DNA from: Zerene cesonia
Taxonomy: Eukaryota; Arthropoda; Insecta; Lepidoptera; Pieridae
Assembly (NCBI RefSeq): GCF_012273895.1
Contig: NC_052107.1
Location: forward strand, 4,774,001-4,838,000
Length of the DNA: 64,000 nt
Reading direction: 5' to 3'
Numbering within the stretch: position 1 is the stretch's first letter; every line of letters starts with the position of its first letter. The position numbers and the translations under genes were made by a program. Below are positions 50,701 through 59,643 of the stretch, piece after piece. A model generated the notes under the pieces. It was not told where the DNA came from and searched no databases. It saw only the letters and a program-made list of their open reading frames with translations.

Positions 50701-53700
50701 TACTACCTTTGCGAATGTTTATGGGCGGTGGTGATCGCTTACCATCAGGCGAACCACCAGCTCAGCTGCCCGCTATGACATTAAAAAAAAAAAAAAAAGG
50801 TGACAATTTAATATTTTCTACGTGTGTCCGCTTGCAATAAACTGAAAATTACAGAACGGATTTTCTTTTAGGTTTCAAGTTTTAATGTATAACATGTTAA
50901 ACTTTAAATTGGATAAAATACAACGATGTTAGCTTAAAGTGTCGGAAAAAGAACGTGAGTTATGATATATAACAAAACATTGTATGGGGCCTTTCTCCTC
51001 TTTTAGATATAGAAAAAAGTTCGCGTTGGTATTTATCTATTACGGTATAAGCCAAGAAAATCCCACAGTAAACATTTTTTCTTTCACATATGAAAGTAAA
51101 ATGATGAGTTGTTTACGAAGCTATTTTTAACAGAACAGTGTTTTTCCTCGTTGAAATAAATACGTTTGATATGTTGAGCATATGTAGATAAAAGTTGCCG
51201 ATTTACATAATATCAATAAAATGAATGCCCTATGAGTGGATAACCCATGTGATATTTTTATTGCGATAGCAAAATAAAAAGTAACAGACGAGAACTTAAA
51301 TGGGTAACGTCTATAAATGTAGCGATATACGATATATATGCGATAGTTTCCGATAGATGGCACTATTACTGTTAATTTTCTTACATCTGTTCGTTACAGC
51401 CTAGTATTATATAATAGAGTATTATGTTATCTGTGATGTTGTGTTATGTGGTACAGGTTTTTTTTTAACGTAAACGAATATTTTTTGTATTATTAAGAAT
51501 TTTACATGTTGAATCGTAAATGTACCCAACCATACCTTATTTATACTCAATATCGAAAAATCATAGTCTCAGAAACCGAATTTTTCTCATCTTAACATAT
51601 ATAAGTTTTCTTCATATTAGAGTTGGATGCGTCCTGATTTATTTTTTTACAATAATAGCACTGGCAATTGCAATAGATTTTAACATGTGACGACAATATA
51701 AAGGTGACTAGACATCAATTTGAGTCTCAATACGTGATAGAATATTATAAGAGCCTTAATACTGAAATGTTTTATAGAAATCTGAGCAGATTCTATTAAA
51801 GGGAATAACTAGCAATTAAATTAGAAACTCCCCAGACGTGAACGATATTATTTCTAGAAAATGGCCGTCTTGATGACACAGTTCGATTACGGAGGGTTGA
51901 AAATTATTAACATTTTATATTTTAAGTCAGCGTTAAATAAAATACTCATAAATCAAGCAGCCAGTTGTAATGCGAATTGTCTTTGGGGACACGATAAATT
52001 CTCATTTCATTGTATAGCAAAAGTAATCGTTTCCCGCCCAATTGGACTGTATCTACTGAACTATCGTAAAACCCTCCTTGGAACATCACGCTGTAACGAG
52101 ATTTGGTACCTAGGTACATATCTACAATGTATATACGTGAAGTAATGACGGAAACGTTTTCTTTTTAAGAAGGAAAAAGTGACACTTTTTATATCTAGAA
52201 CAAATTATTTGAAATATTTATATATATATCTTATCATTTACATATATTACACATATATACTTATGTGACAGTGTGCAAAATGTTAATAAGTTTAATTATT
52301 TACACTCTAGCTATTAAAAAAAAAACCAAACCTTAAAGCATTTTGGTATATCTCATACATAAATGCTCGTATTTTCTGAAAAATAATAGTTATTTTTTTT
52401 ATTTTCAGTTATTCTATTCGGATTCTGGGATCCAAACCACAGACCAATGGTTTATGGTGGAGCTGGTCACAGTCGCCGCTACCTCTTCCATTCTATGACC
52501 TTACGCTGGCCCTCAGAGCACAAGATAGAAGGAGTACAATGCCCTCTCGAGACACAGGTGTTACACATCTCGGCGGAGTATAGAACTATGAGAGATGCAA
52601 TTGCCGCCTCTCCCAGAGATCGTTTGGCATTCCTTGGGATTGTTAATCTATTTATGGTAAGGTGTGAATCAATTCTATTATATATTTTTCTTTGACGATT
52701 TAATAATTACTATATAAAGTGTCTTTAGTGGTCTTTAAAGGATAGTTTTTTGTTCTTTTCTGGTAAATGTCTTTCACCGATCGATTGTCTTTATGTGTAA
52801 GTGTAATGTACATCCACAGCTCCTGGTCATAACGTGATCATTTTCATTGTAATAGACTTGACAAGAGATCATCGTACAATTAACCATAATGCTTATTGAC
52901 GATTGGTTGCGTGCATCATGCATGTGCTAAAACCTGTCCTATTTAATCTGAAGAAACAAAGTACTGAATGTGTTTGGTTTGTATGTCACAGCACCTACAT
53001 AAATAATGAAATGTCGATTGCTTGCGAAATTACGGACCTACGTAACGTGACTGCGGTTTACGACCCTTAAAGAAATCTACGTTAGGAATGAAGAACCTTC
53101 TGGCATTTTTGCGCGGCATTTAAGAATATGAAAAATAACTCGCTTTTAATGCGTAGAAGCTTAGACTTACTTCAAAGTCAAACCGGCCTTAAGCTGAGTA
53201 TGAAAGTGTCATAGTATTTTATACCAAACCGAGATAAAATAAAAGTGTGTTTATTTTTTTCTGTATACCAAATTTGATCAAAATCCGTTCTGTAGTTTCA
53301 GCTTGTTTGATGGACAAACATCCAAACAAACAAACTTTCACATTTTTCATATTAGTGTGATTATAAACACTAGAATAGTAGAATATACCATATAACTATC
53401 CTACTAATATTATAAATGCGAAAGTTTGTAAGGATGTGTGTGTGTGTTTGTTGCTATTTCACGCAAAAACTACTGAACCGATTGCAATGAAATTTGATAC
53501 GTAGATAGCTGGACAACTGGAATATATAGGCAACTTTTATCCCGATATTCCTACGGGATACGGACTTACGCGGGTGGAACCACGGGGCGCAGCTAGTACC
53601 ACATAAAATATGGAACAGCATTTAAAATGACTTTGTACAAACTGAATACAATTAAGCAATATGATCCATACCAATTACTGGTATTCATCTCCCTTAAATC

Positions 53701-55352
53701 TGTGTAAACAACTGCTGAAAAATATTTGCGCACTTAATGGAAATGTCAAACAATTACCCTCACCCAGATTATGATCTCCTTTATCCTGACATTGAAATCC
53801 GAAATTAATGTCTCGATAAACTTTTTGTCAGCCCCATTTGCGAAAAAAGATTTCTTTATTTTTATCTCAATATGACCCTTAAATTCAGTCGCAAACTAAT
53901 TACTTTCTTCTATCGTTATATCTAAGAGATTTTAATACTTATAAAGCGTGGATTTATGTTGTCAGTGATATTTTATCGCGCGCGTGTAACTTTTTATTAA
54001 TAATAAATATATTCTGTATCAATATAATATATCTTATATATAAAATTCTCGTGTCACAATGTTAGTCTCTATACTCCTCCGAAACGGCTTGACCGATTCC
54101 TCTGAAATTTGGTAAGCATATTGGGTAAGTCTGAGAATCGGCTAACATCTATTTTTCATACCACTAAACGATAAGAGTAAGGCAGAACAGCGTTTGCCGG
54201 GTGCAGCTAGTTCTTTTATAAATTTATCTTTCTTCCTACATTAAATATAAAGCAAATCCCTAAATACGACGATGTATCCAAAATAAAGAATAGTATTTTT
54301 AACCGACGTTCAAAAAGAGGTGCATGTTGAAATCTGGGGTAAATTGTCAAGGCGTTAATTCTTATTAGCATTGTGTTTCTGCAGCTGTTGATATTTACAC
54401 AACATTTATAATGTCAATGACCCCATTGCCTGCAATATAACGTAGTGATGATAATTAAGGGATGCCTTTTATTGCGATAGGTAAATAATGGACGAAAACT
54501 AATTCCAGCACCCAAGAATGTCGTGGTGGGATTTTAAATATTAATTTTAGATTTAAAAGTGGTTCTTTTGAACGACTCTCCTCTTACAGTATCAGAACAC
54601 TACTCAACGCGGTGTTAAAGAAGTAATTATGGCTATGAAGACTAGAACGTTAAATTCTAGTATTCTTCAATACCCCCTGAGTTTCTTCAATCCGCCGTTC
54701 AAGAAATACGCATGCTATCAAGGTTCGCTGACGGCACCGCCATGCACAGAGGCTGTGTTATGGCTCATAAGAGCTAAAAGTTTACCGATCACGCGGGTAC
54801 GTTGATTCATCCCAATTGTTTCTCGATCTGTACTTTTTATTACCAATATATAATTGAATCAGAAATGTGAGTTGTGAAAATTGATTAATTAAAGTTATTG
54901 ACTGGTTTGGCCAGATGGTATTTCGAAGGCCGATTATCTTTACGGTAAATTAGGTGATCCGTCTTCTGTGTTGTGCTTGGTTGAAATTTATTTTGTTAGT
55001 CACAGCTGAAACCTAGAAATCCTTTTCTCACGAATGACCTAACTAAGAAAAAATATTGTATTAAATATTCCATATTGCATAAAATAAGGAGAAAGAGTAA
55101 TTAAAAATAATTGTACACCCATATCTATTTGGCAGAATTGTTGATTTAATATATAACAGAGATTTAGATATAAGATTAATAGAATAAAAACGTTATCTTC
55201 AGAATTGAGACTTTATATAATTATAATGAATGTACATATTTTTAAAGCACGAAGCTCGGTCCTTGCAAAACCTTATGACAGAAGAGTACCAAGGGAGTCA
55301 CCTGCGGCAAACACAACCGTTGAATGATCGCAAGATATATCTGTTTAACTAA
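44675..55352 (+). CDS. Secreted alpha-carbonic-anhydrase-related protein (complete, eight exons, 324 residues)
   Basis: Exons: 44675-44732, 45974-46083, 48408-48456, 48530-48559, 49979-50146, 52409-52656, 54590-54796, 55248-55352. All junctions are GT-AG with matching phases; the sum is 975 nt, 324 residues plus TAA. A signal peptide (1-19) is followed by a charged extension (20-75) and an alpha-CA fold (about 78-318): WSYED, QSPINI (99-104), SEHKIEG (174-180), GSLTAPPC (266-273), QPLNDRK. Cys94 and Cys273 sit where secreted CAs form their disulfide. Of the zinc ligands, the HFH pair reads T169-L-R171, while the third, His191 (VLHIS), is kept. With two ligands lost it should not hydrate CO2. 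This is a CA-related protein, perhaps a binding or matrix protein; its role is unknown. An in-frame TAG upstream of the ATG supports the start. Confidence 0.88.
44932..44985 (+). mobile_element. 5' fragment of the poly-A SINE
   Basis: 'atgcttcggcacgaattggg', matching the start of 31299-31669. It lies in intron 1 of the CA-related gene. Confidence 0.6.
45851..45957 (+). mobile_element. Decayed Helitron just before CA-related exon 2
   Basis: 'ataatgctgaagagtttc' and 'ctactggaccgatttc' correspond to the 5' half of the elements at 16822 and 25856. It ends about 15 bases before the exon acceptor. Confidence 0.55.
45974..46083 (+). CDS. CA-related exon 2, acidic segment
   Basis: 110 nt, phase 1 in and phase 0 out, acceptor AATTATTTCAG, donor GTACTT. 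It encodes CTQDQTTTRPN, then an acidic helical stretch (LLDDADDIQRQLDNEVRD). Other frames have stops. It matches no known CA domain; the phase fit with exons 1 and 3 is the main support. Confidence 0.62.
46084..46829. other. Intron sequence, nothing recognised
   Basis: AT-rich intron 2 of the CA-related gene. Confidence 0.5.
46830..46985 (-). mobile_element. Interspersed repeat, reverse, intron 2
   Basis: Contains 'gggaccacacggcaggc', 'atcaggtaacatacac' and 'attgacaacct', like the copy at 13060-13235 in reverse. Confidence 0.5.
47490..47800 (-). mobile_element. Poly-A SINE, reverse, intron 2 of the CA-related gene
   Basis: The complement runs from a diverged head ('atcgagcacgctcctgcatg', near 47800) to 'cgcccatgaac'-like and 'gattgctttccatcaggcc' sequence near 47530. 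Diverged from 31299-31669. Confidence 0.6.
48408..48456 (+). CDS. CA-related exon 3, basic linker microexon
   Basis: 49 nt between TTTTTTAG and GTAAAA, phase 0 in and phase 1 out. It encodes a Lys-rich linker (TFSKTKHKKQTKENEK). It fits only together with exon 2. Confidence 0.55.
48530..48559 (+). CDS. CA-related exon 4, microexon starting the CA domain
   Basis: 30 nt after TTATTTTAG with donor GTAGGT, phase 1 in and out. It encodes PITKRWSYE, the conserved aromatic start of alpha-CA domains, and the D that joins to exon 5. Confidence 0.75.
48711..48900 (+). mobile_element. Strongly decayed Lep1-like Helitron
   Basis: 'tcctagtatcataaacgcaa', 'gtttgtgagaatgg', then weak similarity only. In intron 4 of the CA-related gene. 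Confidence 0.4.
49640..49965 (+). mobile_element. LINE-like 3' fragments with (ATT)n tail just before CA-related exon 5
   Basis: 'gcatggaacaaaactgggc' and 'gtctgccttttcgacttcg' followed by attattattatt. An open frame of about 70 codons crosses it but has no support as a gene. The tail ends about 14 bases before the acceptor of exon 49979. Confidence 0.45.
49979..50146 (+). CDS. CA-related exon 5
   Basis: 168 nt, acceptor GTTTTTTTAG, donor GTAAGT. It encodes QHKWYQDYPECNGRSQSPIN and the next strand region to YNRDR. It holds the QSPINI signature and the first disulfide Cys. Confidence 0.88.
50199..50546 (+). mobile_element. Longer non-autonomous Helitron, intron 5 of the CA-related gene
   Basis: TCCCTACTAATATTATAAAT, a (CTGT)n run, 'cacgcctaaaccactgaacc', a duplicated 'ttggtatgaagat' motif, and the 3' hairpin GCGGGCGAAGCCGC before AGCTAG. 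Confidence 0.85.
50590..50798 (+). mobile_element. Poly-A SINE, 5'-truncated
   Basis: 'gaggcccgtttccttttcc', 'gcttaccatcaggcgaacca', A run. Same family as 31299-31669. Confidence 0.7.
50799..52408. other. Intron sequence, nothing recognised
   Basis: Remainder of CA-related intron 5. AT-rich. Confidence 0.5.
52409..52656 (+). CDS. CA-related exon 6, altered zinc site
   Basis: 248 nt, acceptor TTTTCAG, donor GTAAGG. The stretch YLFHSMTLRWPSEHKIEG aligns with the zinc-binding YxLxxxHFHWGxxSEHxxxG segment: both histidines of HFH are replaced (T, R), while SEH and the later VLH histidine remain. Confidence 0.9.
53399..53596 (+). mobile_element. Lep1-type non-autonomous Helitron, intron 6
   Basis: TCCTACTAATATTATAAATG to 'ggggcgcagctag'. 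Complete. Confidence 0.9.
54032..54210 (+). mobile_element. Short Helitron of a second type, intron 6
   Basis: 'tcttatatataaaattctcg', 'gaaacggcttgaccgattc', 'ctgaaatttggtaagcata', ending 'ccgggtgcagctag'. Confidence 0.75.
54590..54796 (+). CDS. CA-related exon 7
   Basis: 207 nt, phase 0 both ends, acceptor CTCTTACAG, donor GTACGT. It encodes YPLSFFNPPF and YQGSLTAPPCTEAVLWLI, the conserved C-terminal CA core. The threonine of SLT that orders the catalytic water in active CAs is kept. Confidence 0.9.
55248..55352 (+). CDS. CA-related exon 8, C-terminus
   Basis: 105 nt after 'atatttttaaag'. It encodes HEARSLQNLM, then LRQTQPLNDRKIYLFN and TAA. The QPLNxRK motif is the usual alpha-CA C-terminal strand. 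No C-terminal hydrophobic tail, so a GPI anchor is unlikely. No canonical AATAAA within 100 bp; the nearest variant is AATAAG at about 55375. Confidence 0.85.
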   Translation, partial: HEARSLQNLMTEEYQGSHLRQTQPLNDRKIYLFN

Positions 55353-55489
55353 AGGAACGGTGAGTTCAACAAAAAATAAGAATAGTTTTAGCCCGGGTAG
55401 TCATTTATTGTAATTGAAATAATACAAACTACCTTCTTTTAAGATGAATCAAACTGCGCATGATGTGCAAATTTGATTAAATTCAGTTT

Positions 55490-55750
55490 TTAGTTTAGGA
55501 ATCCATCGTGGACAAACGATGTGAAAAAATTCCGCAACAAGCGCTTATTTTGCGTGAACAGGCAAAGGGAAAGGGGGAAAAGCTGAAACCACCCTAGCTC
55601 CTCCATGAAGTTTAAAAACTTCAGGTAAACGCAACGACCGTAGAGTCCACGATAACGGGTTGAAACGGGTTGCCGTTTCTTCAACCGTCTTGCATGCTCT
55701 GCATAGTGAGCTATCAGTGATCCCTAAATCGAAATAAGCATACATGAAGC
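55490..55750 (-). pseudogene. Decayed LINE reverse-transcriptase C-terminal fragment
   Basis: The minus-strand frame gives YFDLGITDSSLCRACKTVEE and, downstream, further broken sequence. A CxxC plus 'EETA' after a 'LG...S..C' segment is the usual end of non-LTR retrotransposon ORF2. It is frameshifted and lies about 140 bp after the stop codon of the CA-related gene. Confidence 0.5.
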
Positions 55751-56089
55751 AAGATATTAGTGCCGCTTTTATGAAAATTGCGCGGACGGAGGTGTATGAA
55801 GTACCAAGTGAGATTACTGCGGGTGCAATAGTTTGAGTAATTGGCAGAGGAGTTTATCAAGGCCTGTATCGCCTAAATATTTTGCGCTCAAATCCAATCG
55901 AAGTGGAAGAGTTTCATATGGAATATAAAAAGGAAAGGTCTTAAAAAAACATTATTATGTTTTATTCAGAGGTAGGCTTCGTATGTTGCCGAGGGCGTGA
56001 TTGAAAAGCCTGGGTGCTGATTTTATTTGTGTATCAAACGAACTTGAATAATATATTGTATAATGGAGTTTGTGTAGAAATGAAGAACA

Positions 56090-56410
56090 AAACACAAATA
56101 TCCACTATAGTTTATTCACTACTAAAGATTTGAACACTTTTACAATGATTACATTCCTATATTGCGAAATCTTTAGTCTATTACAATAATTTAACAAAGA
56201 ACCTCAACGAAACTCTTAACGAACTCTTAACGACTCTTTACGACTCATTAACTTCATAACGACTATTTTACAAAAACGCGGCCGATGACAAATTTTATGT
56301 TGCCGCGCTCCCATTGGCCGAGCGCGGACCAACGCGGCCATCGTATAGAATTATGGTCGCGTTAACCTCTCTTTGAAATTTACCGCCGCTCGGGTGCGTT
56401 CCGTTACAAT
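56090..56410. repeat. Tandem-repeated and GC-rich block, possible LTR or promoter remnant
   Basis: Repeated 'actcttaacga' units (56210-56260) are followed by a GC-rich stretch with an inverted repeat CCGCGCTC/GAGCGCGG around CCATTGG (about 56304-56330), and 'aacgcggccat'/'atggtcgcgtt' arms (56332-56366). Very unlike its AT-rich surroundings. Confidence 0.45.
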
Positions 56411-56749
56411 TGTAGAATGTGGGATAGAGGTCGGCTTTGACATTTGTCTATTTTTTGTCTATTATTTATTTCACTTTTTAAATCTTCACGATGTATCTAT
56501 CACCAACCAATTGAACACTAGTACTTATGCTTTTAGAGTACTAAAATTGGCATTTTAGTTTCAAAAAATAATTTTGGTACGCTTAAATCCACACACGATA
56601 GTGTTATTACCGTAAAATACATGCACTGAACTACAAACTTCCAAAAGTTATTATTTTGTAATAAGTAAATAAAAAATTAAAAATAATACTTTTGATCAAA
56701 AAAGGTTACATATGATTTTTGAATCTGGAGATAGTAACCAGAATACTCA

Positions 56750-56821
56750 TAAGATACTTTTACCGCGGTCAAACATTCAATTCCAATAACCGCCCGAACA
56801 AAGCCGCGAGCGAACAACTAG
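56750..56821 (+). mobile_element. Helitron 3' end fragment
   Basis: Ends 'cgaacaaagccgcgagcgaacaactag'. Confidence 0.45.
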
Positions 56822-57434
56822 TAAATATATACATCTCACACACACTCACAAGTGCATCGTTGATTCATTACATAAATTATTGACGATTAGTTTTAATCAA
56901 TGCAGGTCACCATCGATCGTTAGAGAATGCACTGTGATACATATGGCGACGCAGTCGATGCATACGATGTTTATTTAGTACCCTAATATCAACTTAACAT
57001 CTAAGACATAAAAGTGCAAATAGAGAATACGTAAATATCCTTATCGTAAAACTTGATAGTGGTGTTGTATAATAGCAAGACAATAATGTTTTTCGCTATT
57101 CATTAAGGCGATTCTTGCTTTTGATTTTTATTATGAAATGTAGGTACAACAATTATTTATATTATACAAGCTATTCGCCTTAGCTTTAGGCGCCTATGTA
57201 CATGCACAGTCTGTATTTATATGTCACTCAGTGAAGTTTCAGCTTTCTAATTGTCAAAGAATTGGAAATCACTCCAGCAGTTCTTGTGGGATACATTACT
57301 GATATACATGTAAAACATATTTTTTCCCAATTAAATGATAGTATAGATAAGAGCTATTTACTTTTACTTTAAGACTTAATTCGTTATATTATTGATCTTG
57401 ACGTTTTGAGCGATCAGCGAGCGTGTTCATTTTA

Positions 57435-57547
57435 ATTAGGTCTGCAATGGACTTTATGCCTCGCCAAATGTTCATGGGCGGTGGTAGCGCTTACCATCAG
57501 GCGTCCCACCAGCTCCATTGCCGACTGTAACATATAAAAAAAAAATT
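57435..57547 (+). mobile_element. Poly-A SINE 3' fragment
   Basis: 'ttaggtctgcaatggacttt', 'gcgcttaccatcaggcgtcc' and an A run, nearly matching 31520-31640. Confidence 0.75.
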
Positions 57548-59233
57548 TAAAAAATCTGTTTAAAATCCTTTTTATCCACCTTGAAAAGTTTTTAATTTCT
57601 AATGATATAATTATTTCAATATGATATGATTATTAATTAGCATTTTCCACGGTAGCAAGTCAGCGCTGAAACTTCAAATTTCGTTTCATCGTAATATAAT
57701 AAAAGTTATCGTGGATTTGAACTCGGTTTATTAAATTGTAAGCAAACCTTGTTAAACAGAAAATATCTCGTGAATAGAGATCGTGCCAATTAGTGTTGTT
57801 ACGACGTAAACCTAAGACAGTTCTTACTTAGAGATAAAATGTAAATGAAAAGAAAGTTGGTTTGCCAGGTCGGAGGACTGGGGTAGTGAAAAGCAATACA
57901 GAACTATCATTGTTTGTTTTTCTTTAAAGTAATGCTTAAATTTTTATTTTGTCGTACATAATATTTCTACAATTATCAATAATAGATTTATAATAATCAT
58001 GCTTTTTGAATAAGCTGTACAAACTGTATTTTATTTAAATAAACATTTTTAGTACTCAAACTTCCGGGTATTAGACATTAAAATAAAATGTAGAGTTTTG
58101 TATTTATAGAACATTCATTACTTCAAATTTCATACCGGTTCTTCGTCTGATAATGTTGCGAACCTGTCAAAATGTGAATTATAAATAGTCATTACGTCTC
58201 TTATTTTCTGTCCAAATAAAAATTTTTGACGATGTTCTGTCTCTGATAAAACACACAAATAATCTATCTGCGTAGAAATTTATCTAGATCGACTAATCAA
58301 CACACTGATAAATTATAACTATCAAGATTAATGTAATATGAATATTACAATTATATGCCCCTTAACTGAATAAATTGTATGTAATAAATATATACGTATG
58401 AGTCGAGACTAGCAATGTCCGAGCACGTGGAAATCACCAGTTATCTAATCGGCGCTGTGACGAACACCATCTGTCAATTTATCGAGGAATTCTATTTTAT
58501 CGTTCCACTAATCCCAGTTCTTAGAGTGCCACTTTGTTTTCGTTAACGTGCGCACTCAGAAAATTTGATTGAGAGATCAGGAAGTGTTCTGCGTTTCAAT
58601 ATTATTCTATAGAAATTTGATAATAATCAACGGTACAGGTGTATGTCTTTTTGTTCGTTAAATATTGGAACCCAGTTGATCCGATAGACGTCCTGTTTGT
58701 TACGCTAAATATAATTAATAGCCATGAAGTTTTCAACTTTCTTAAGTTTTGGAGAAGAAGATTAAATAGCTTTTACCTTTTAGAGAAGCCAAATTTTGTT
58801 TATTAAGATAAGATTGCTGAATACTCTGATAGTGCATTTTTGTATAATATGCATAGTGTAATAGATAAGATATTAAACCTTTATATTGTTTAAAAAAACA
58901 GTTCATTTATAGACATTTATACAGGATAGGAATACGTCAAATATGACTTAGTAGCTTGTAGTACTTTTTAAGCTTTTGTTATTTTTATTAGGTCATGACT
59001 TAGTCTACATCCTTCCGCATGATATCTACGTCTTTTATATCAAAATTTTTCATTTTCTACTAGTACATGTTACATTATGAGAAATACCGCAGTGTCTTCA
59101 GTACCGTGAACTATTTCTACCTGATTCGGGAGATATCAAAATGCAAAATGTGCTAACAATAGTTCTATAGAAAAGCCTTTCTATGGGTGCAAAAGAGGAA
59201 AAAAGAAAAGACTGGTTCCACTAATTTATTCAG
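57548..59233. other. No gene recognised
   Basis: A 43-codon frame at 58412-58543 (MSEHVEITSYLIGAVTNT...) is somewhat GC-richer than its surroundings, but it has no splice context or recognised similarity. Confidence 0.35.
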
Positions 59234-59252
59234 GTATTCCAACAAGATAATC

Positions 59253-59643
59253 ATGGCGTATCCAGAAATAATAAAACAACAGGATAATATAAACCAAATA
59301 CAAAAGGAACTCAAGGATATCAAATCAGAAATTCAAATAATCAAAAATATAACTAGAAAACTAAATCAAGAATGCAGTAATATTAATATCGTATCGTCCT
59401 CTACTAAGCTTGATAAATCAGCGCAAGAACGTAAACTTTTGACACTAGATAATGCAAATAATACATTAGAAAACGTATTGACGTACCATGATATTCATAG
59501 TGCTATATTTATGGAACAAAGTGCGTTAAATGATAGTGATATTAAGGCTAAAACTGTAATTCGAGATTTAAGTAGCGAAAGTGAACATAAGACGAATCCT
59601 GAAACAATATATCGAGAACAGAGCATGAATGTTAAAAATCTTG
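59253..59643 (+). CDS. First coding exon of an unrecognised coiled-coil protein (partial)
   Basis: The ATG at 59253 (aatcATGG, good context) opens 130 codons ending one base into a codon at the donor CTTG|GTAAGT. An acceptor at 59233 (ATTTATTCAG) may begin the exon. Residues about 5-40 (IIKQQDNINQIQKELKDIKS...) have heptad spacing of I/L and are rich in K, E, Q and N, so a coiled coil is likely. The rest is polar (LDKSAQERK, SSESEHKT), with no motif I recognise. The frame is also open upstream to an acceptor at 59170, so a longer exon is possible. The next exon must start with two codon bases; none is clear before the gap at 62748. Confidence 0.5.
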
